From NCBI GenBank assembly GCA_027625915.1, contig JANTQA010000023.1:15500001-15564000 (forward strand): a stretch of 64,000 nt of DNA. The letters run 5' to 3'. The DNA comes from Anaeramoeba flamelloides. Its lineage: Eukaryota; Metamonada; Anaeramoebidae. Below are positions 23,465 through 34,439 of this stretch, piece after piece. The notes under the pieces are model-generated. The model was not told where the DNA came from. It did not search any database and saw only the letters and a list, made by a program, of their open reading frames with translations. The position numbers were made by a program, and so were the translations under genes. Each line of letters opens with the position of its first letter. The stretch's first letter is position 1.

Positions 23465-24278
23465 AGAGAAAAGACTTGTCAATATACTTTTTCAAACATT
23501 CAGAGTCTAAAAAAGTAACGATTTTTTTGTAAATCTGTTATTTGAGAATTCCTATTATTTTTTATTATTATTAGAATTGTTATATTCGAATTGATATTAG
23601 TTTTTAATTATATGAAAATATCAAAAAAAATTGAGATATAATTTGAAAAACCTCTTGATAATTTTAATCTTTTGGTTATTACTATCTCACTGAAATAATT
23701 AAGATTGGGTTATTAATAATTGATTATAAATAACCAAATTAAAAAGTATTTCTTTTGATTATAAGTTGAAATCTCCAAGGTTTTAAAAAGGTATTCATCG
23801 AAAATTTTTAATTTGATTATTTGGTTTTTTTTCTTGTTTTTTTTCAATTTAATAAAACGAAAAAATTGATTTGAACTGTTATTTGAATCAAAAAAATATT
23901 GATTTTTTGACAAGTTTAAAATAATTATTATAATTTTTTGAAAAGGAAATTGATTTTTTATTCTGCGTTATTTCAAAACTTTAGTTGTTTTATTTTTAAA
24001 GAATATTTTTGTACACTTCTTTCGCAGACAATAAGGTTTCTTGATTCTTCAACGAAAATATTTTCTTTATCAATAATTTGGAAAATATGTTTATTTTTGA
24101 ACTTTTGAAAAAAGAGATCAAACTTTTTAAAAAATAATTCCTTGTTGAAAATCTCTTTAAAAGTAATTCTAGTCTTATTGTAATCAGATTTTTACTTTGT
24201 TTTTCAATTTCAAGATTTGGTATAAATTTTTTTTAATTTGCAACCAAATTGACAAAAAGATTTTTTTTAGTGAACTCT
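23465..24278. mobile_element. Family D element, right-hand part
   Basis: Matches 61350-62171 in the same orientation, with shared 'agacttgtcaatatactttttc', 'ttgtacacttc' and 'cagatttttacttt' phrases, and ends with a worn 'ctcttcccTTAA' where the other copy has 'ctagtcccTTAA'. The left end was not found. Confidence 0.6.
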
Positions 24279-24587
24279 TCCCTTAAATCTTTCCAGCCTT
24301 GAAACTTTTCATTTTTTTCAGACTACTCAATTTTAACCTTTCATTTCTATCAATCTTGAGTTCAGTTTTACCAAAAGAAACGAAATTCTTTTTTAATTTT
24401 TAAAAAATTCGTTCCTTTTTTACACATTAAAAAAAACAATTTCTTTTTCGAACAAGAAATTAAACACGACAAAATCCCAATTGGTGTTTTGAATGTATGA
24501 AGAAAAAATTAAAAGTTTCAATAGTAACCTTCAATTTTCCAAACAATGATTTTGTTTCATTTTTTTATTTTAATTAATTAAAAATAA

Positions 24588-25156
24588 ATGTCAAAACAAA
24601 AAAAATTTCAAATACAACCCGAAACACTATATATTGAAAACGTAACGTACGATTCCAAAATAGAATGTGAGTTTACCTTTACCAATAATGTGGACAAAAA
24701 ATTTGTTTATGGTATCAGATCTACATCAAAAAAGCCTTCCGACTTATTGGTTCCATATGGGACAATTGAAAAGAATTCCTCAATTGTAATCAAAAGTAAC
24801 TTTTTCAGTTTCAAACCACCCACTCCAACTGAACCACGAGTGCATTGTCTAAATTTTTTTCACTTTTTTCTAATTTCTTTTTCGTTGAATTTAAATTCTT
24901 TTTTTACACTTTTGTTTTTTCTTCTTTTTTTTTTTTTTTTCGTGATGTTTCAAAAATCAAAATAACAGTCTCATACAATCTACAGCAAAAACACGAAACA
25001 ATTCTTCAACAGAAACCGACTGATATCTATCAGTTAAGTATTTTACAATGGTCAGATAAATTCGTAAACCACGAGCCACGTGAATTAATAACCAAAAGCC
25101 CAAAAAAACTTTTATTTAAAATGTATTTCTCAGTGAAGTTTGGAAGCCAAAGCAGT
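24588..25156 (+). CDS. MSP (major sperm protein) domain protein, N-terminal exons (24588-24846 and 24969-25156)
   Basis: The ATG at 24588 follows an A-rich leader. The product begins MSKQKKFQIQPETLYIENVT and shows the beta-sandwich pattern of MSP/VAP domains: FTNNVDKKFVYGIRSTSKKP matches the 'Ser/Thr-N-...-FK.KTT.P..Y' core, followed by VPYGTIEKNSSIVIKS and, in exon 2, TDIYQLSILQWSD and LLFKMYFSVKFG as the last strands. MSP domains bind FFAT-type peptides at membrane contact sites or act as scaffolds. The T-rich stretch 24847-24968 needs splicing: donor GTCTAA at 24847 with acceptor ACAG at 24968 keeps the frame (phase 1); GTGCAT at 24840 would not. A GTAAGA donor at 25157 shows that the gene continues, so this 149-residue piece is incomplete. 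Confidence 0.75.
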
Positions 25157-26514
25157 GTAAGACAAAATTTTCTTTTTCATTGAACTAATCTTTTTCATTT
25201 CTTCCTTTAATCCTTCTTACTTGACGAGTAACATAAAAAAATCTTCTACTTGTATTTGACTTTAAATAGGAAAAAATTTTCACTTCACTTTCTTTTTTTA
25301 CGTTAACAAATAACAAGAAAGAAAGTGTAATTAGTGATCTCTGTTTATTTGTTTGATCTTTTTGTGTTGGTATTTTTTGAGATATTTTTTGAGATATTTT
25401 GGGTGAACTCAGAATCTGAAATGAAACTCATCTTACAGAATTGAAAAAAGAAACTAACAATTTTTTATCCCATTTAAATTAAAAATACCAATAGCAAATC
25501 TCAACGCCAATTCTATAAAATTATACCTCATCTTGAAATTGAAAAACAAAGTAAAAACCTTGATTATAATAAGACTAGAATTACATTTAAATGCTATTTT
25601 CAGAAATGAATTATTTTTTTTAAAATTTAATCCATTTTTTCTCATTTTTGAATAGTTCAAAATTTAACATATTTCCAAATTATTTATAAAAAAAATTATA
25701 TTTTCTTGAAGACGAAAAAGAATCTAATTGACTGTAGAAGGGAAGGGTACAAAAGTAATCTTTAAAAATTAAACAACTAAAGTTTTGAAATATCACAGTT
25801 TAATAAATAAACTTCCTTTTTGAAATAAATTACAATAATTATTCATTTCAAACTTTAAAAAAAAATAGAATTTCTTTATTAGAAAGACCTGATTTTGAAT
25901 CAATTTTCCCAATTTTTTAAACAAAATAATCACAGAAAAAAACAACGATCAAACCATTAAAATAAAAATGTTCCCAAAACACTTTTTTAAAAGCTGTAAA
26001 ATTCAATTTATAACCTAAAGAAATACTTTTTACTGTGATTATGATAAAATAATAATTAATATAGAATCTTAATTATTTTAGTGAATACTGATTAATCATA
26101 CCAAGATTAAAATTAACAAAAGAAATTTCAATTATTTCTCAACTTTTTAAATATTTTCAAACAAATAAAATTATTTTCAAATTTAATAATTTGAATAAAA
26201 AAATTAAATTTTATCAAAATATTTGATTTAAAGTATAATGAGTTAGTTGTTATTGATCCTCTGAATATTTGAAAAAAAAATTATGATACTCTTTTAAATT
26301 TCTTGAAATTTATTAAATTATTGTGAATAAAATATAAAGATCTATTTTTTCTGATCTTCCATTATTAAATTTTTGGTTTATTGAATTGATTATTTGTTAT
26401 TTAGTGTTAAAGAAAAACACTTAAGGATTATTAGAATTTTATGGTTAGTGAATACTATTTTTCCACCTAGTAACATATTTATAGACTTAAAAGAAACTTG
26501 ATCTAAGGGATCTT
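25157..26514. other. Repeat-bearing stretch after the MSP exons
   Basis: Contains a worn family N end at about 25243-25290 ('cttgtatttgac', 'aaaattttcacttcacttt'), an inverted family D fragment at about 25470-25640, and AT-rich DNA. It may be intron if the MSP gene continues to 30871. Confidence 0.4.
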
Positions 26515-26515
26515 G

Positions 26516-26773
26516 CTAACTTGAAAAATTTAGGTTTTTTTTGCAAAATTTTGGGTTGGGCAAAAAACAATTTTCCTTCATCAAATCCAAATTATTCTCA
26601 ACAAATTCTGAAGAAAAAAATTTCATTAGGAAAATGTCACTCCACTTTCTTTTCAAGTATGTTAGAGTGTAGCGAGAGAGTATAAATATACTTGAAAAGA
26701 AAATGGAGTGGCCTTTTCTTAATATCAAAAAAAATAATTTTTGGTTTTGACTTGTTTTGTTTGGGAAATTCAA
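26516..26773 (-). pseudogene. Coding-like frame carrying a hairpin insertion, unrecognised
   Basis: An 85-codon minus-strand frame without ATG. The C-terminal part (FSSEFVENNLDLMKENCFLP, then NPKFC) has protein-like composition and ends in TAG. The middle third is a perfect-looking 73-bp hairpin (26638-26710) that happens to keep the frame open. Probably a fragment of a host gene or element. Confidence 0.25.
26638..26710. repeat. 73-bp hairpin with CACTCCA ends
   Basis: The left arm CACTCCACTTTCTTTTCAAG pairs with the right arm CTTGAAAAGAAAATGGAGTG around a 33-nt centre. It looks like a miniature inverted-repeat insertion. No second copy was noticed in the window. Confidence 0.65.
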
Positions 26774-27179
26774 AAAGTTTTTGGATCAATAAATGATTTT
26801 CAAACAAAATCTAAAAAATCCAAAAATTGAAATATTTTGACTTTTCCTCAATCCATTGTCTTTTAAAGCTTTTTTTCTGTTTATAGTATTTTATTTCAAC
26901 TCTCACTGAGCATAAAATTCGAATAGTCCTGAATCGGCTAAAGAGAAAATTTTGAAGTAAATAAATTTTTAACTTCTAATCCAAAAAGTGAATAAACATA
27001 TTCATTAGAAGCATTTTAAACTCATTTTAAGATTTTGAAAATATAGTGGAAATAAACAGTCTTATAAAATAGAATGGAAGAGTCTATATATAAAAAAAAA
27101 TAAAAAAGTTAAAAATAGATAAGAAAAAAAGTTCATAATTAGTGGGATTGAGATGAATTTGTGTGTGATTATCTGATCC

Positions 27180-27880
27180 AAAATTATTTAGGTATGAGAT
27201 CCTTTTTCTGAAAAAGTATGTTGAGACATATTGGCCAAAAGGTATTCTATTGTGACGTCTTAGATTTCTTTTATATTCATTTTCCTCAGTAGTTTGTCTG
27301 TATCTTCTTTGATGATGATATCAAAGTCAAAATATTTGATTTTTTTGAGATCATTTATCCATTATTTTCTAGTTTTTTTAATATTTTTTACAACCACATA
27401 TGAAGTGATTGATATCATCAATTTTTTTTTCTACAACATGAATATATTTTAAAATCTAGTCACTTTCCCCCATCCATATGTGAGATATTCAGACACTTTG
27501 AGTTAAATTTTAGTTTGAATATGGTTGTTGATGAATTTCCAGTTTAAGGGGGGCTGTTTTTCTTTGAAGCTTTCTGGAAACTGGCTAATCTTTAGGCATT
27601 TCTTCTTTAGTTTCCAGTTTTTGTCTCCTTTGGATGAATTGAATTTGTATTGTATTGATTTTATGTGGGCTTGATGGATTTTTTTCTTTATTTCAATTTT
27701 CCCAATGTTTTCCCAATCAATACCTTCAATTTCATCTAGTGTTAGGTCTTCAGCTAGATGATCCAGTTTTAGGTGTTCTTAATTTCTTGGATGAAATTAG
27801 CTTTCCTCTTTAGAATCATATGCTGTGTGGGATCAGTTCTAGACTAGATTTCAAAATTTGGTACTCACCTGAAATAAAAA
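27180..27880 (-). mobile_element. Decayed LINE-type reverse-transcriptase tail
   Basis: Read on the minus strand, the block gives long protein-like pieces: DEIEGIDWENIGKIEIKKKI then HIKSIQYKFNSSKGDKNW, and further on CLNISHMDGG followed by DDINHFICGCKKY. The C...C...H.I..C..Y spacing is that of the zinc-binding C-terminus of non-LTR (LINE) reverse transcriptases. Several stops and frame changes interrupt it, so it is a fossil. GC is visibly higher than in the surroundings. The catalytic YxDD part was not seen. Confidence 0.5.
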
Positions 27881-28917
27881 ATTGAAAAGATCAAGAAAAC
27901 ATGCAAATCTCCCTATCACTAGATTCAATATGAGTTTTTTAAAAAAATAAAAATTCCATTAATTTTTTTTATAAATTTCGAAAATGATCATTTTTATTTT
28001 GGTGTTGGGTGTTGGTTTCTAAATTTCCATTTTTTTCTATGTTTATTGAAAATATTCCAGGCTTTAGTTACAGATATTTTCAAAAAGTGACAAACAAAAA
28101 AATTTTTAGGTGTTACTTCAAACAATTTAAAAGAGAACAACACAGGCTAAGTAACCCTTTTGAAAAGGTTGATTCCTCACTTTTTTAAAATGAATCTAAT
28201 GGATATTTTTTAACTAAAATAAAATCCAAAATTTTCCACACAGTAAAAACGGTTCAAACAATCACAATAATAAAATTTCATTCAAATTGGATAAAATTTT
28301 GATTTTTTGTAAAATATCAAAATCATTTTTTCATCTTTTGGTTTTTTGCTTTAATTTTCTTTTTTATGAATTACATAATTTATTTCTTTTGATCAAAATA
28401 TTTTTTTCAACGATTGATATTAGATTAAAATTGAGTTGTTCCAAATTGAAGAACTCTAATAAAATTAGTTGGTAGTATCTAACCTTTTGATAGATCAATA
28501 AATCCTTAATATAATTTTTACAAATTTACTAATGTATTTTTTTGTTTTGCTCATCTCCAAAATTTTTAACACACCGATAATTTATTTGTATTGATAATTT
28601 ATTAGTACTGTTAATTATTTATTTTTTTTTTGGGATTATTCTAATTTATAAACAATTGTTAACATTACAATTAGTAAATGAGTTCTAATTTGGTATTTCT
28701 TCGAAAATTGATTAAATAAGATTTTTTCTCACAAATTGAATTTTGATGTGTTAAAAATTTTGAAATTGGAGTTTTTTTTTTTTTTTGCTAAAATAATTAA
28801 GTAATATATATTTTTTTTAACATTTTGTTTGTGAAATTTTAAGTAAATAATTTTAGATCAATACAGATAAGAAAGAGATTGTCTATCAAAAAAGTTTAAG
28901 ACAGAACTGTAGTTGTG
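27881..28917. other. Repeat fragments and AT-rich DNA
   Basis: About 28455-28590 resembles the inner part of element H ('gatagatcaat', 'ttacaaatttactaatgta'). The rest shows no feature. Confidence 0.35.
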
Positions 28918-29973
28918 ATGGAAATATTTTGGGAAATCGTTTGGTTATCAGGTAAAGTTGGAAAATTTTTGGGATCTTCTTATTTTCAATTCTAATTGGG
29001 AGCAATAATTTGTATTTTACTTCTAAAATTATACTTTAGTAATGGAATTTACTCAATTTGCAAACAGTCTCCATTAAATGAAGGACTTTTTTTTTTTTGA
29101 ACTCTATTTGAACAAATAATTTGGTTCCAAGGAAGCAAATTATTATTTATCTCTAATATTAAAGGTTGATACAAGTCCTCTTTTCGTATTTATGAGATTT
29201 AAAATCTCCGAAAAAAATTAGTTAAAGTGCTCTAAAATAACTTTTAATAACATTTTTTTGTTGAAAAAAAATGCCAAAATCCAAACAACTTTTTTTTTTC
29301 TAGTTTCGAAAAAAACCAATCTCATTTACAAAAAAAAAAATAAATTGTTGAGTCACTTTTTTTAAGAGAAAAAAAGAGAAAAGAAACCATTTATTAGAAT
29401 TTTTGAAAATGAGAAAAAAATAAATTACAAAACAAAGAAAAAAATTAAAAAAAAAAAAATTTTTTTTTTGCTAGGTCAAGTCAAGTCAATTTTAGAGCAA
29501 TGTTCAAAATCATTCATTTTTAAGAACACACAATGCATGTGGGATTTTATATTTGAATGTTTTTGGGAAATGGCTGACAATCGGAAAACAAAAGAGGAGA
29601 TAGAGAAACATTGAAAAGTTGGTCCATCTAGTTTGTCTCTCTGTATGAATTTAAACCAAGTTTTGTCACCAATGATGAAAATGTAAAAAACAACTTCAAT
29701 TTTTTCGATAATTCAGTAGTGAGAAAAGATCCTTCGAATGAACTTGTTCTTCAAAGTAGAGTAAAAAATAGCAAATTGGTTTTTTTGTTTTTTTTTTTTT
29801 TTTAGTTATTTTATTCTTCTTTTTGTTCTTTGTTCTTTGTTGTTTGTTAGAGTTAGGTTCTGAGTTCAAAAAACAAATAGCAACTCATATTGTTTCATCT
29901 GTTCAACAACCCCAATGTTATAATTCCTCATTTTGGTTCTCCTTCCAGACTGAAAATATGATATTTTTCTAGC
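28918..29973 (+). pseudogene. Multi-exon gene or pseudogene, unrecognised
   Basis: An ATG at 28918 gives MEIFWEIVWLS and a GTAAAG donor at 28952. An acceptor at 29495 (TTTTAG) continues in phase as EQCSKSFIFKNTQCMWDFIF and then MADNRKTKEEIEKH, ending at TGA 29612-29614. From 29632 another frame reads LYEFKPSFVTNDENVKNNFN and NSVVRKDPSNELVLQ, and after an acceptor near 29850 a last piece reads FKKQIATHIVSSVQQPQ, CYNSSFWFSFQTENM and a TAG at 29971-29973. Composition is clearly protein-like throughout. The TGA plus the frame change before LYEF mean that this is either two adjacent short genes, a gene with borders I mis-set, or a pseudogene. Confidence 0.35.
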
Positions 29974-30870
29974 GCTAAGATGATAAGAAGAATTTCGAAG
30001 AAGGCGATTAATATCATCTTATATAACTTCGAACAATATCATATTTCTCATTATTCCAGGTGAAAATCGACACATAACAAAGTGATTGTTTCCCAAATCA
30101 AATCAATAAAGATCGAAATTAATTTTTACTATATTTATATAGATTTTATTAATAATTATAAGAAAAGTTAATTTTCAATGAAAAAAATACTCTTATTTTT
30201 TGAACAGTTATGATAATTTTTATTAATTTTTGAAATTTTTTAAAACTAGTTTTATTCTCAAAAAAAACCTTCCAACCATTTAGAAAAATAAAGTTCAAAA
30301 TGATTTTTAATTGGGAACATTAATAGAATCACAGAAACCTAAAAATGAAAAGTGGAATCAATTAATAAAAGAATAAATAAATAAGTAAAGACAAAATGGA
30401 GAATTTAACACAATAATAGTTTTTCTCATACTATGTTTTTAATTAAGTTTTTTTCTTTGGTTGATCAATTATTCAAAATTTTTTGACAAAAATTGGACTA
30501 TTTTTGAGATCTTCAATTTCCACTTGATTGTATTTGGATAATCAAGAAGATTTAAATTATTTTTGTTGGTTTGATCAAAAATAATATAAGGAATTATTCT
30601 TTGAAGTTAATAATATTTCTTCTTTTAATTAAACTTACTATTTATTTTTATTAAAGCCCCCAATTAAAAAACTATGTTGAACTTTTTTTCCCAAACAATA
30701 ATGTCTCTAAACAATAATTTTTTCTATTTTTTTCTTTTTTGGAAAATTTATATTTTAAAATATTTTTTTAATCATTTAAATCATTAATTTATCCATATTT
30801 ACTTAATTTTTTTATTTCTTTTTGATAATAAATATAAAAATATAATACAATCATTCTATTTAATTTTTAG
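29974..30870. other. AT-rich stretch before the coiled-coil exon
   Basis: Ends in a T-rich tract and AG at 30869-30870, the acceptor of the following exon. No upstream exon could be placed here with confidence. Confidence 0.4.
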
Positions 30871-32136
30871 ATAAAATCATCAATTAATATAAAAAATACA
30901 AATCTATTTCATACAATTTCGGAAAACGAACAAACAAATACCAAACTTGAAAATGGAAATGAAATAGAAAAGGAAAATGAAATAAAAGAAGAAAATACAA
31001 AAAGACAAAAAGACAAAGAAATCAAAGAAATAGAAGAACAAGAAAAAGGATCAGAACCAGAACAAGAACAAGAAAAAGAAGAGCAAAAAGCGGAAGAAAA
31101 AAAAATAAAAGATGAAAAAGAAAATGAAGATAAAAAAGAAAATGAGAAACAGACAAACGAAAAGGAAATTGAAGAAAGAGAAATTGGAGAAGAGATAGAA
31201 AAAGAAAATGAAGATGAAGAAGAACAAAAAAAAGAACAAGAAGAACAAGAAGAACAAAAAGAACAAGAAAAACAAGAAAAACAAGAAGAAAAAGAAGAAC
31301 AAATAGAACAAAAAGAACAAGAAGAACAAAAAGAGGAAGAATTACAAGTAAAAGATGAAAAAGAAAATGAAGATGAAAAAGAAATTGGAAAAAAGATTGA
31401 AAAAGAAAATAAAGATGAAAAAAAAGAACAAAAAGAACAAAAAGAACAAAAAGAACAAGAAGAAAAAGAAGAACAAGAAGAACAAGAAGAACAAGAAGAA
31501 CAAGAAGAACAAGAAGAACAAGAAGAACAAGAAGAACAAGAAGAACAAGAAGAACAAGAAGAACAAGAAGAACAAAAAGAACAAGAAGAACAAAAAGAGG
31601 AAGAATTAGAAATAAAAGATGAAAATGAAAATGAAGATAAAAAAGAAGAGCAAAAAGAAGAAGAAGAGCAAAAAAAAGAAGAAGAGAAAGAAGAGGAAGA
31701 GAAAGAAAAGCAACAAATCGACGAATCAAAAGAAAAAGAAAGGGAAATTGATAATGGAAATGAAAAAAACGAAGAATCAGACAAAGAATCCAAAAAAATC
31801 CAAAAAGAAACTAATCAATTTGAAAGAAAAAAAACAAAAAAAAATATTGATAGCGAACAATTTCAAGAAGAAATTAAAATATATGACGAATTTGAAGATG
31901 GGTTAATACAAAAGAATGTTGAAGAGAGAAAGCACCAATTAGAAGAGTATACCAAGGATTTGCTAAAAAAGAAAATGGAAGCCGAAGAGACAATAGATTT
32001 TTTGAAAAAACAACTTCAAGAGTTTAAAAAACAAAAGGATGCCTCAACAAATAATAATAATAAACACAAAAATTTAATAATTATATTAATTCTTGTTGTT
32101 ATATCATTTATTCTGGGCAGAATATCAAAAAAATAA
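30871..32136 (+). CDS. Glu/Gln/Lys-rich coiled-coil protein with C-terminal membrane anchor (3' exon)
   Basis: From the acceptor at 30870 a phase-0 frame of 421 codons runs to the TAA at 32134-32136. It contains no in-frame ATG until near its end, so an upstream exon must supply the start. Residues 1-30 are polar. About 30-300 are E/K/Q-rich, with a (GAA GAA CAA)n tract giving tandem EEQ triplets at about 31450-31590. About 330-390 is a regular coiled coil (VEERKHQLEEYTKDLLKKKM). The last 21 residues are a hydrophobic helix and basic end (NLIIILILVVISFILGRISK K). This is the layout of a tail-anchored protein held in the ER or another organelle with its bulk in the cytosol. Together with the MSP exons at 24588-25156 it would make a VAP-like protein. 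Long serine/leucine frames on the opposite strand are shadows of the repeat. Confidence 0.7.
   Translation: MKSSINIKNTNLFHTISENEQTNTKLENGNEIEKENEIKEENTKRQKDKEIKEIEEQEKGSEPEQEQEKEEQKAEEKKIKDEKENEDKKENEKQTNEKEIEEREIGEEIEKENEDEEEQKKEQEEQEEQKEQEKQEKQEEKEEQIEQKEQEEQKEEELQVKDEKENEDEKEIGKKIEKENKDEKKEQKEQKEQKEQEEKEEQEEQEEQEEQEEQEEQEEQEEQEEQEEQEEQEEQKEQEEQKEEELEIKDENENEDKKEEQKEEEEQKKEEEKEEEEKEKQQIDESKEKEREIDNGNEKNEESDKESKKIQKETNQFERKKTKKNIDSEQFQEEIKIYDEFEDGLIQKNVEERKHQLEEYTKDLLKKKMEAEETIDFLKKQLQEFKKQKDASTNNNNKHKNLIIILILVVISFILGRISKK
31440..31600 (+). repeat. In-frame GAAGAACAA tandem repeat
   Basis: A 9-bp unit encoding Glu-Glu-Gln is repeated more than a dozen times with little variation within the coiled-coil exon. 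Near-identical units suggest recent slippage; copy number is likely to vary between strains. Confidence 0.8.
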
Positions 32137-32464
32137 AATCTAATCATTAGAAAAAAACAGAATTTTTGAATAATGAAAAAATTTCCAAAAATAAAAAATT
32201 GTTTTCAACTCGTATATTTTGATATTTAAATCTGTATCTATAGAAATACACAAACAGACGCGCGGACATTTAGACAGGTATATACCCACATTTGCATGAA
32301 ATAACATCAAAAAAATATTTTAAAAAAATGTTTCTATAGATAATGAATTTAGATTATCACCGTCCATTATTTACAAAAAATTTCCATAAAAAAAAATTAA
32401 AAAAAATCAATTATCCCAAATTGAAATCATTTTATTTTTTTTAACGTTTTATTTTTTGAAATTA

Positions 32465-33728
32465 TAAAAAATTTAATTGTTTAAATTAGTAAAAATGAAC
32501 AAATTCACAAATAACTTTCAAAATTTGATAAGAATTCAAATGAGAATCAAAAAGTTTTAATAAGTTTGAAATCTAATTTACATTTTATGAATTTCAATTT
32601 GATCAAGATAGTTCAATTAGATTACCTTCAAAATGAAATACTTTATCTAGAATTGTCAATCTTAATAGAACCTGAAAATATCGAATTATCACAATTTTTT
32701 ATCTTTTGTCATTTTAACAAGTTATTTTTAAAACAAGACGAAACTTATTTTCTGAATTTGAAGTTTATATGGATTTGTTTGGGTTGTAAATCTTAAATCA
32801 TGATTTATAAAGTTATTATTTATTAAAATTGTTTTTACAATAAAGTTTACAATTCAAAAAAGAAAATTCCCAAAACTATCATTTTTAGAAATACTTTGTC
32901 TTTATATAAAAATATTTTTTCTCAAGTAACCACAAAACAAAAAAATGATCAAATATTAACTCTAAATGTTGTAATTTACCAAATATGAATTATAGTAGGG
33001 AAAAAATACCTGATATAAAATAATCCTCTAGACAAGATTTTTGATTTTTGAATATTAGTAAAATTATTGTGTAATTTCTTTATTTTATAAATAACCAATT
33101 TTTTTATGAATCTAGTAATGAACCTACCGAACGTACATTAAAGTAGAGGTTTTCTAAAGAATACCTAAATAATTGTTTGATAGCTTAAGTAGATCTACTT
33201 TTTTGAAAAAAAAATATGTTTTATAGAGGTTTACTCTGAGTTTGGAAAATGATAATTTTTCTTCTTGTTATTTGATTGATCGAATGAATTTTTGAACATG
33301 TGTAATTTCATTAATCATCATTCTAATAAGTGGGTGAGTTATAATTTTTTAGGTTTGATTCTTAAAAAAAAAAAAGGATTTGATATTAAATAAATGAAAA
33401 AAACATAACAATTTTGCTTAATATTCACAATAAAAAATCTTGTCTAGAGGATTATTTTCATGTCTGGTATTTTTTTTACTACTTTATGTGAAAAATCTAC
33501 TTTTTACACATTTCCCACACTCTTAATAATACCAAACCAAGTATAAAAATTTGAAGACAGTCTAATTGAACGATCTTGATCAAATTTAAATCCATAAAAT
33601 CTAAATTAGATTTCAAACTTATTAAAACCTTTTGATTCTCATTTGAATTCTTATCAAATTTCGAAAGTTATTTGTGAATTTGTTCATTTTTACTAATTTA
33701 AACAATTAAATTTTTCAAACTTTATATA
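32465..33728. mobile_element. 1.26-kb inverted-repeat element with a nested insertion
   Basis: The left arm (32465-32640: 'tttaattgtttaaattagt', 'caaatgagaatcaaaa', 'ttttaataagtttgaaatc') is repeated inverted at 33555-33728. The centre holds a complete family I element (33001-33477). The 76-residue frame at 32566-32796 lies mostly in the left arm and is not kept in the right arm. Confidence 0.65.
33001..33477. mobile_element. Family I inverted-repeat element, copy 1
   Basis: The left end AATACCTGATATAAAATAAT continues 'cctctagacaagattttt'; the right end is its inverse ('aaaaaatcttgtctagagga' then 'ttattttcatgtctggtatt'). A second, diverged copy spans about 41126-41858 and a fragment about 51480-51620, sharing 'gatgattaat', 'aagtagatctactt' and related phrases. 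Confidence 0.65.
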
Positions 33729-33783
33729 TTCTAATGAAATGAATTATCAAATTATCTCAAATTTATCCTCTAAAGCAATTTGC

Positions 33784-33961
33784 TTAAGGGACTTATCTCT
33801 ATTAAATTTTTTTACCTAAATTTAACACAGATTGAGAAATTTTTTCCAATTACTGAGATTTGAAAGAAACTGTTTATTTTCATATATTATAAATATTTCT
33901 AGATAATAAATCCTTATTTAGAAATTGGTCAAAAAAAAAATAATAGAGACTGGTCCATTAA
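33784..33961. mobile_element. TTAA-flanked 178-bp element (family C), copy 3
   Basis: TTAAGGGACTTATCTCTATT to AATAGAGACTGGTCCATTAA, inverted relative to copy 2, with TTAA at both borders. Confidence 0.75.
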
Positions 33962-34430
33962 GTTAACTCTTATTTGGCTTAGAACTATTAAACTTTACCA
34001 AAAAAAAAAAAAAAAAAAAAAGAATTTGAAGAATTTGAAATACTAATTAATCTTCGTAATACAAAGATATTTAAAATTCAAAGATCTACTTCAGTATTAG
34101 TTTATCAATATAATATAAATCTAACACCATTAAAACTAAATTCGACTTAATACAATGGAATTTTACTAAAAAATTCATAAAACAGAATATTAAAAACTAA
34201 TCAAACACATCAAATTTAACAATAACACTAATCAAGAAATAAAAATTTGGGAAAAAGATAATTTTAATGATTTAGAAATAATGATTAAAAACAATCATCT
34301 AAATAATCTGAAACATAATCAAAGTTAGAAATGTCATTTGTTTTTTTTTAATTTTAAAAATAAAAAGAAAATTCAAGTAATTTTCTTTTTTATTTCTAAA
34401 ATGAAAAAAATTGCAGTTAGATTTTCGAGT
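33962..34430. other. AT-rich stretch
   Basis: Includes a poly-A run of about 20 at 34002-34020. No feature recognised. Confidence 0.4.
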
Positions 34431-34439
34431 ATTTAAAAG

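Noticed and set aside
30909-31793. 294-residue serine/phenylalanine/cysteine-rich minus-strand frame
   Set aside because: It is the mirror of the GAA/CAA codon repeat in the plus-strand coiled-coil exon; the plus frame continues into a proper coiled coil and membrane anchor, the minus frame does not.
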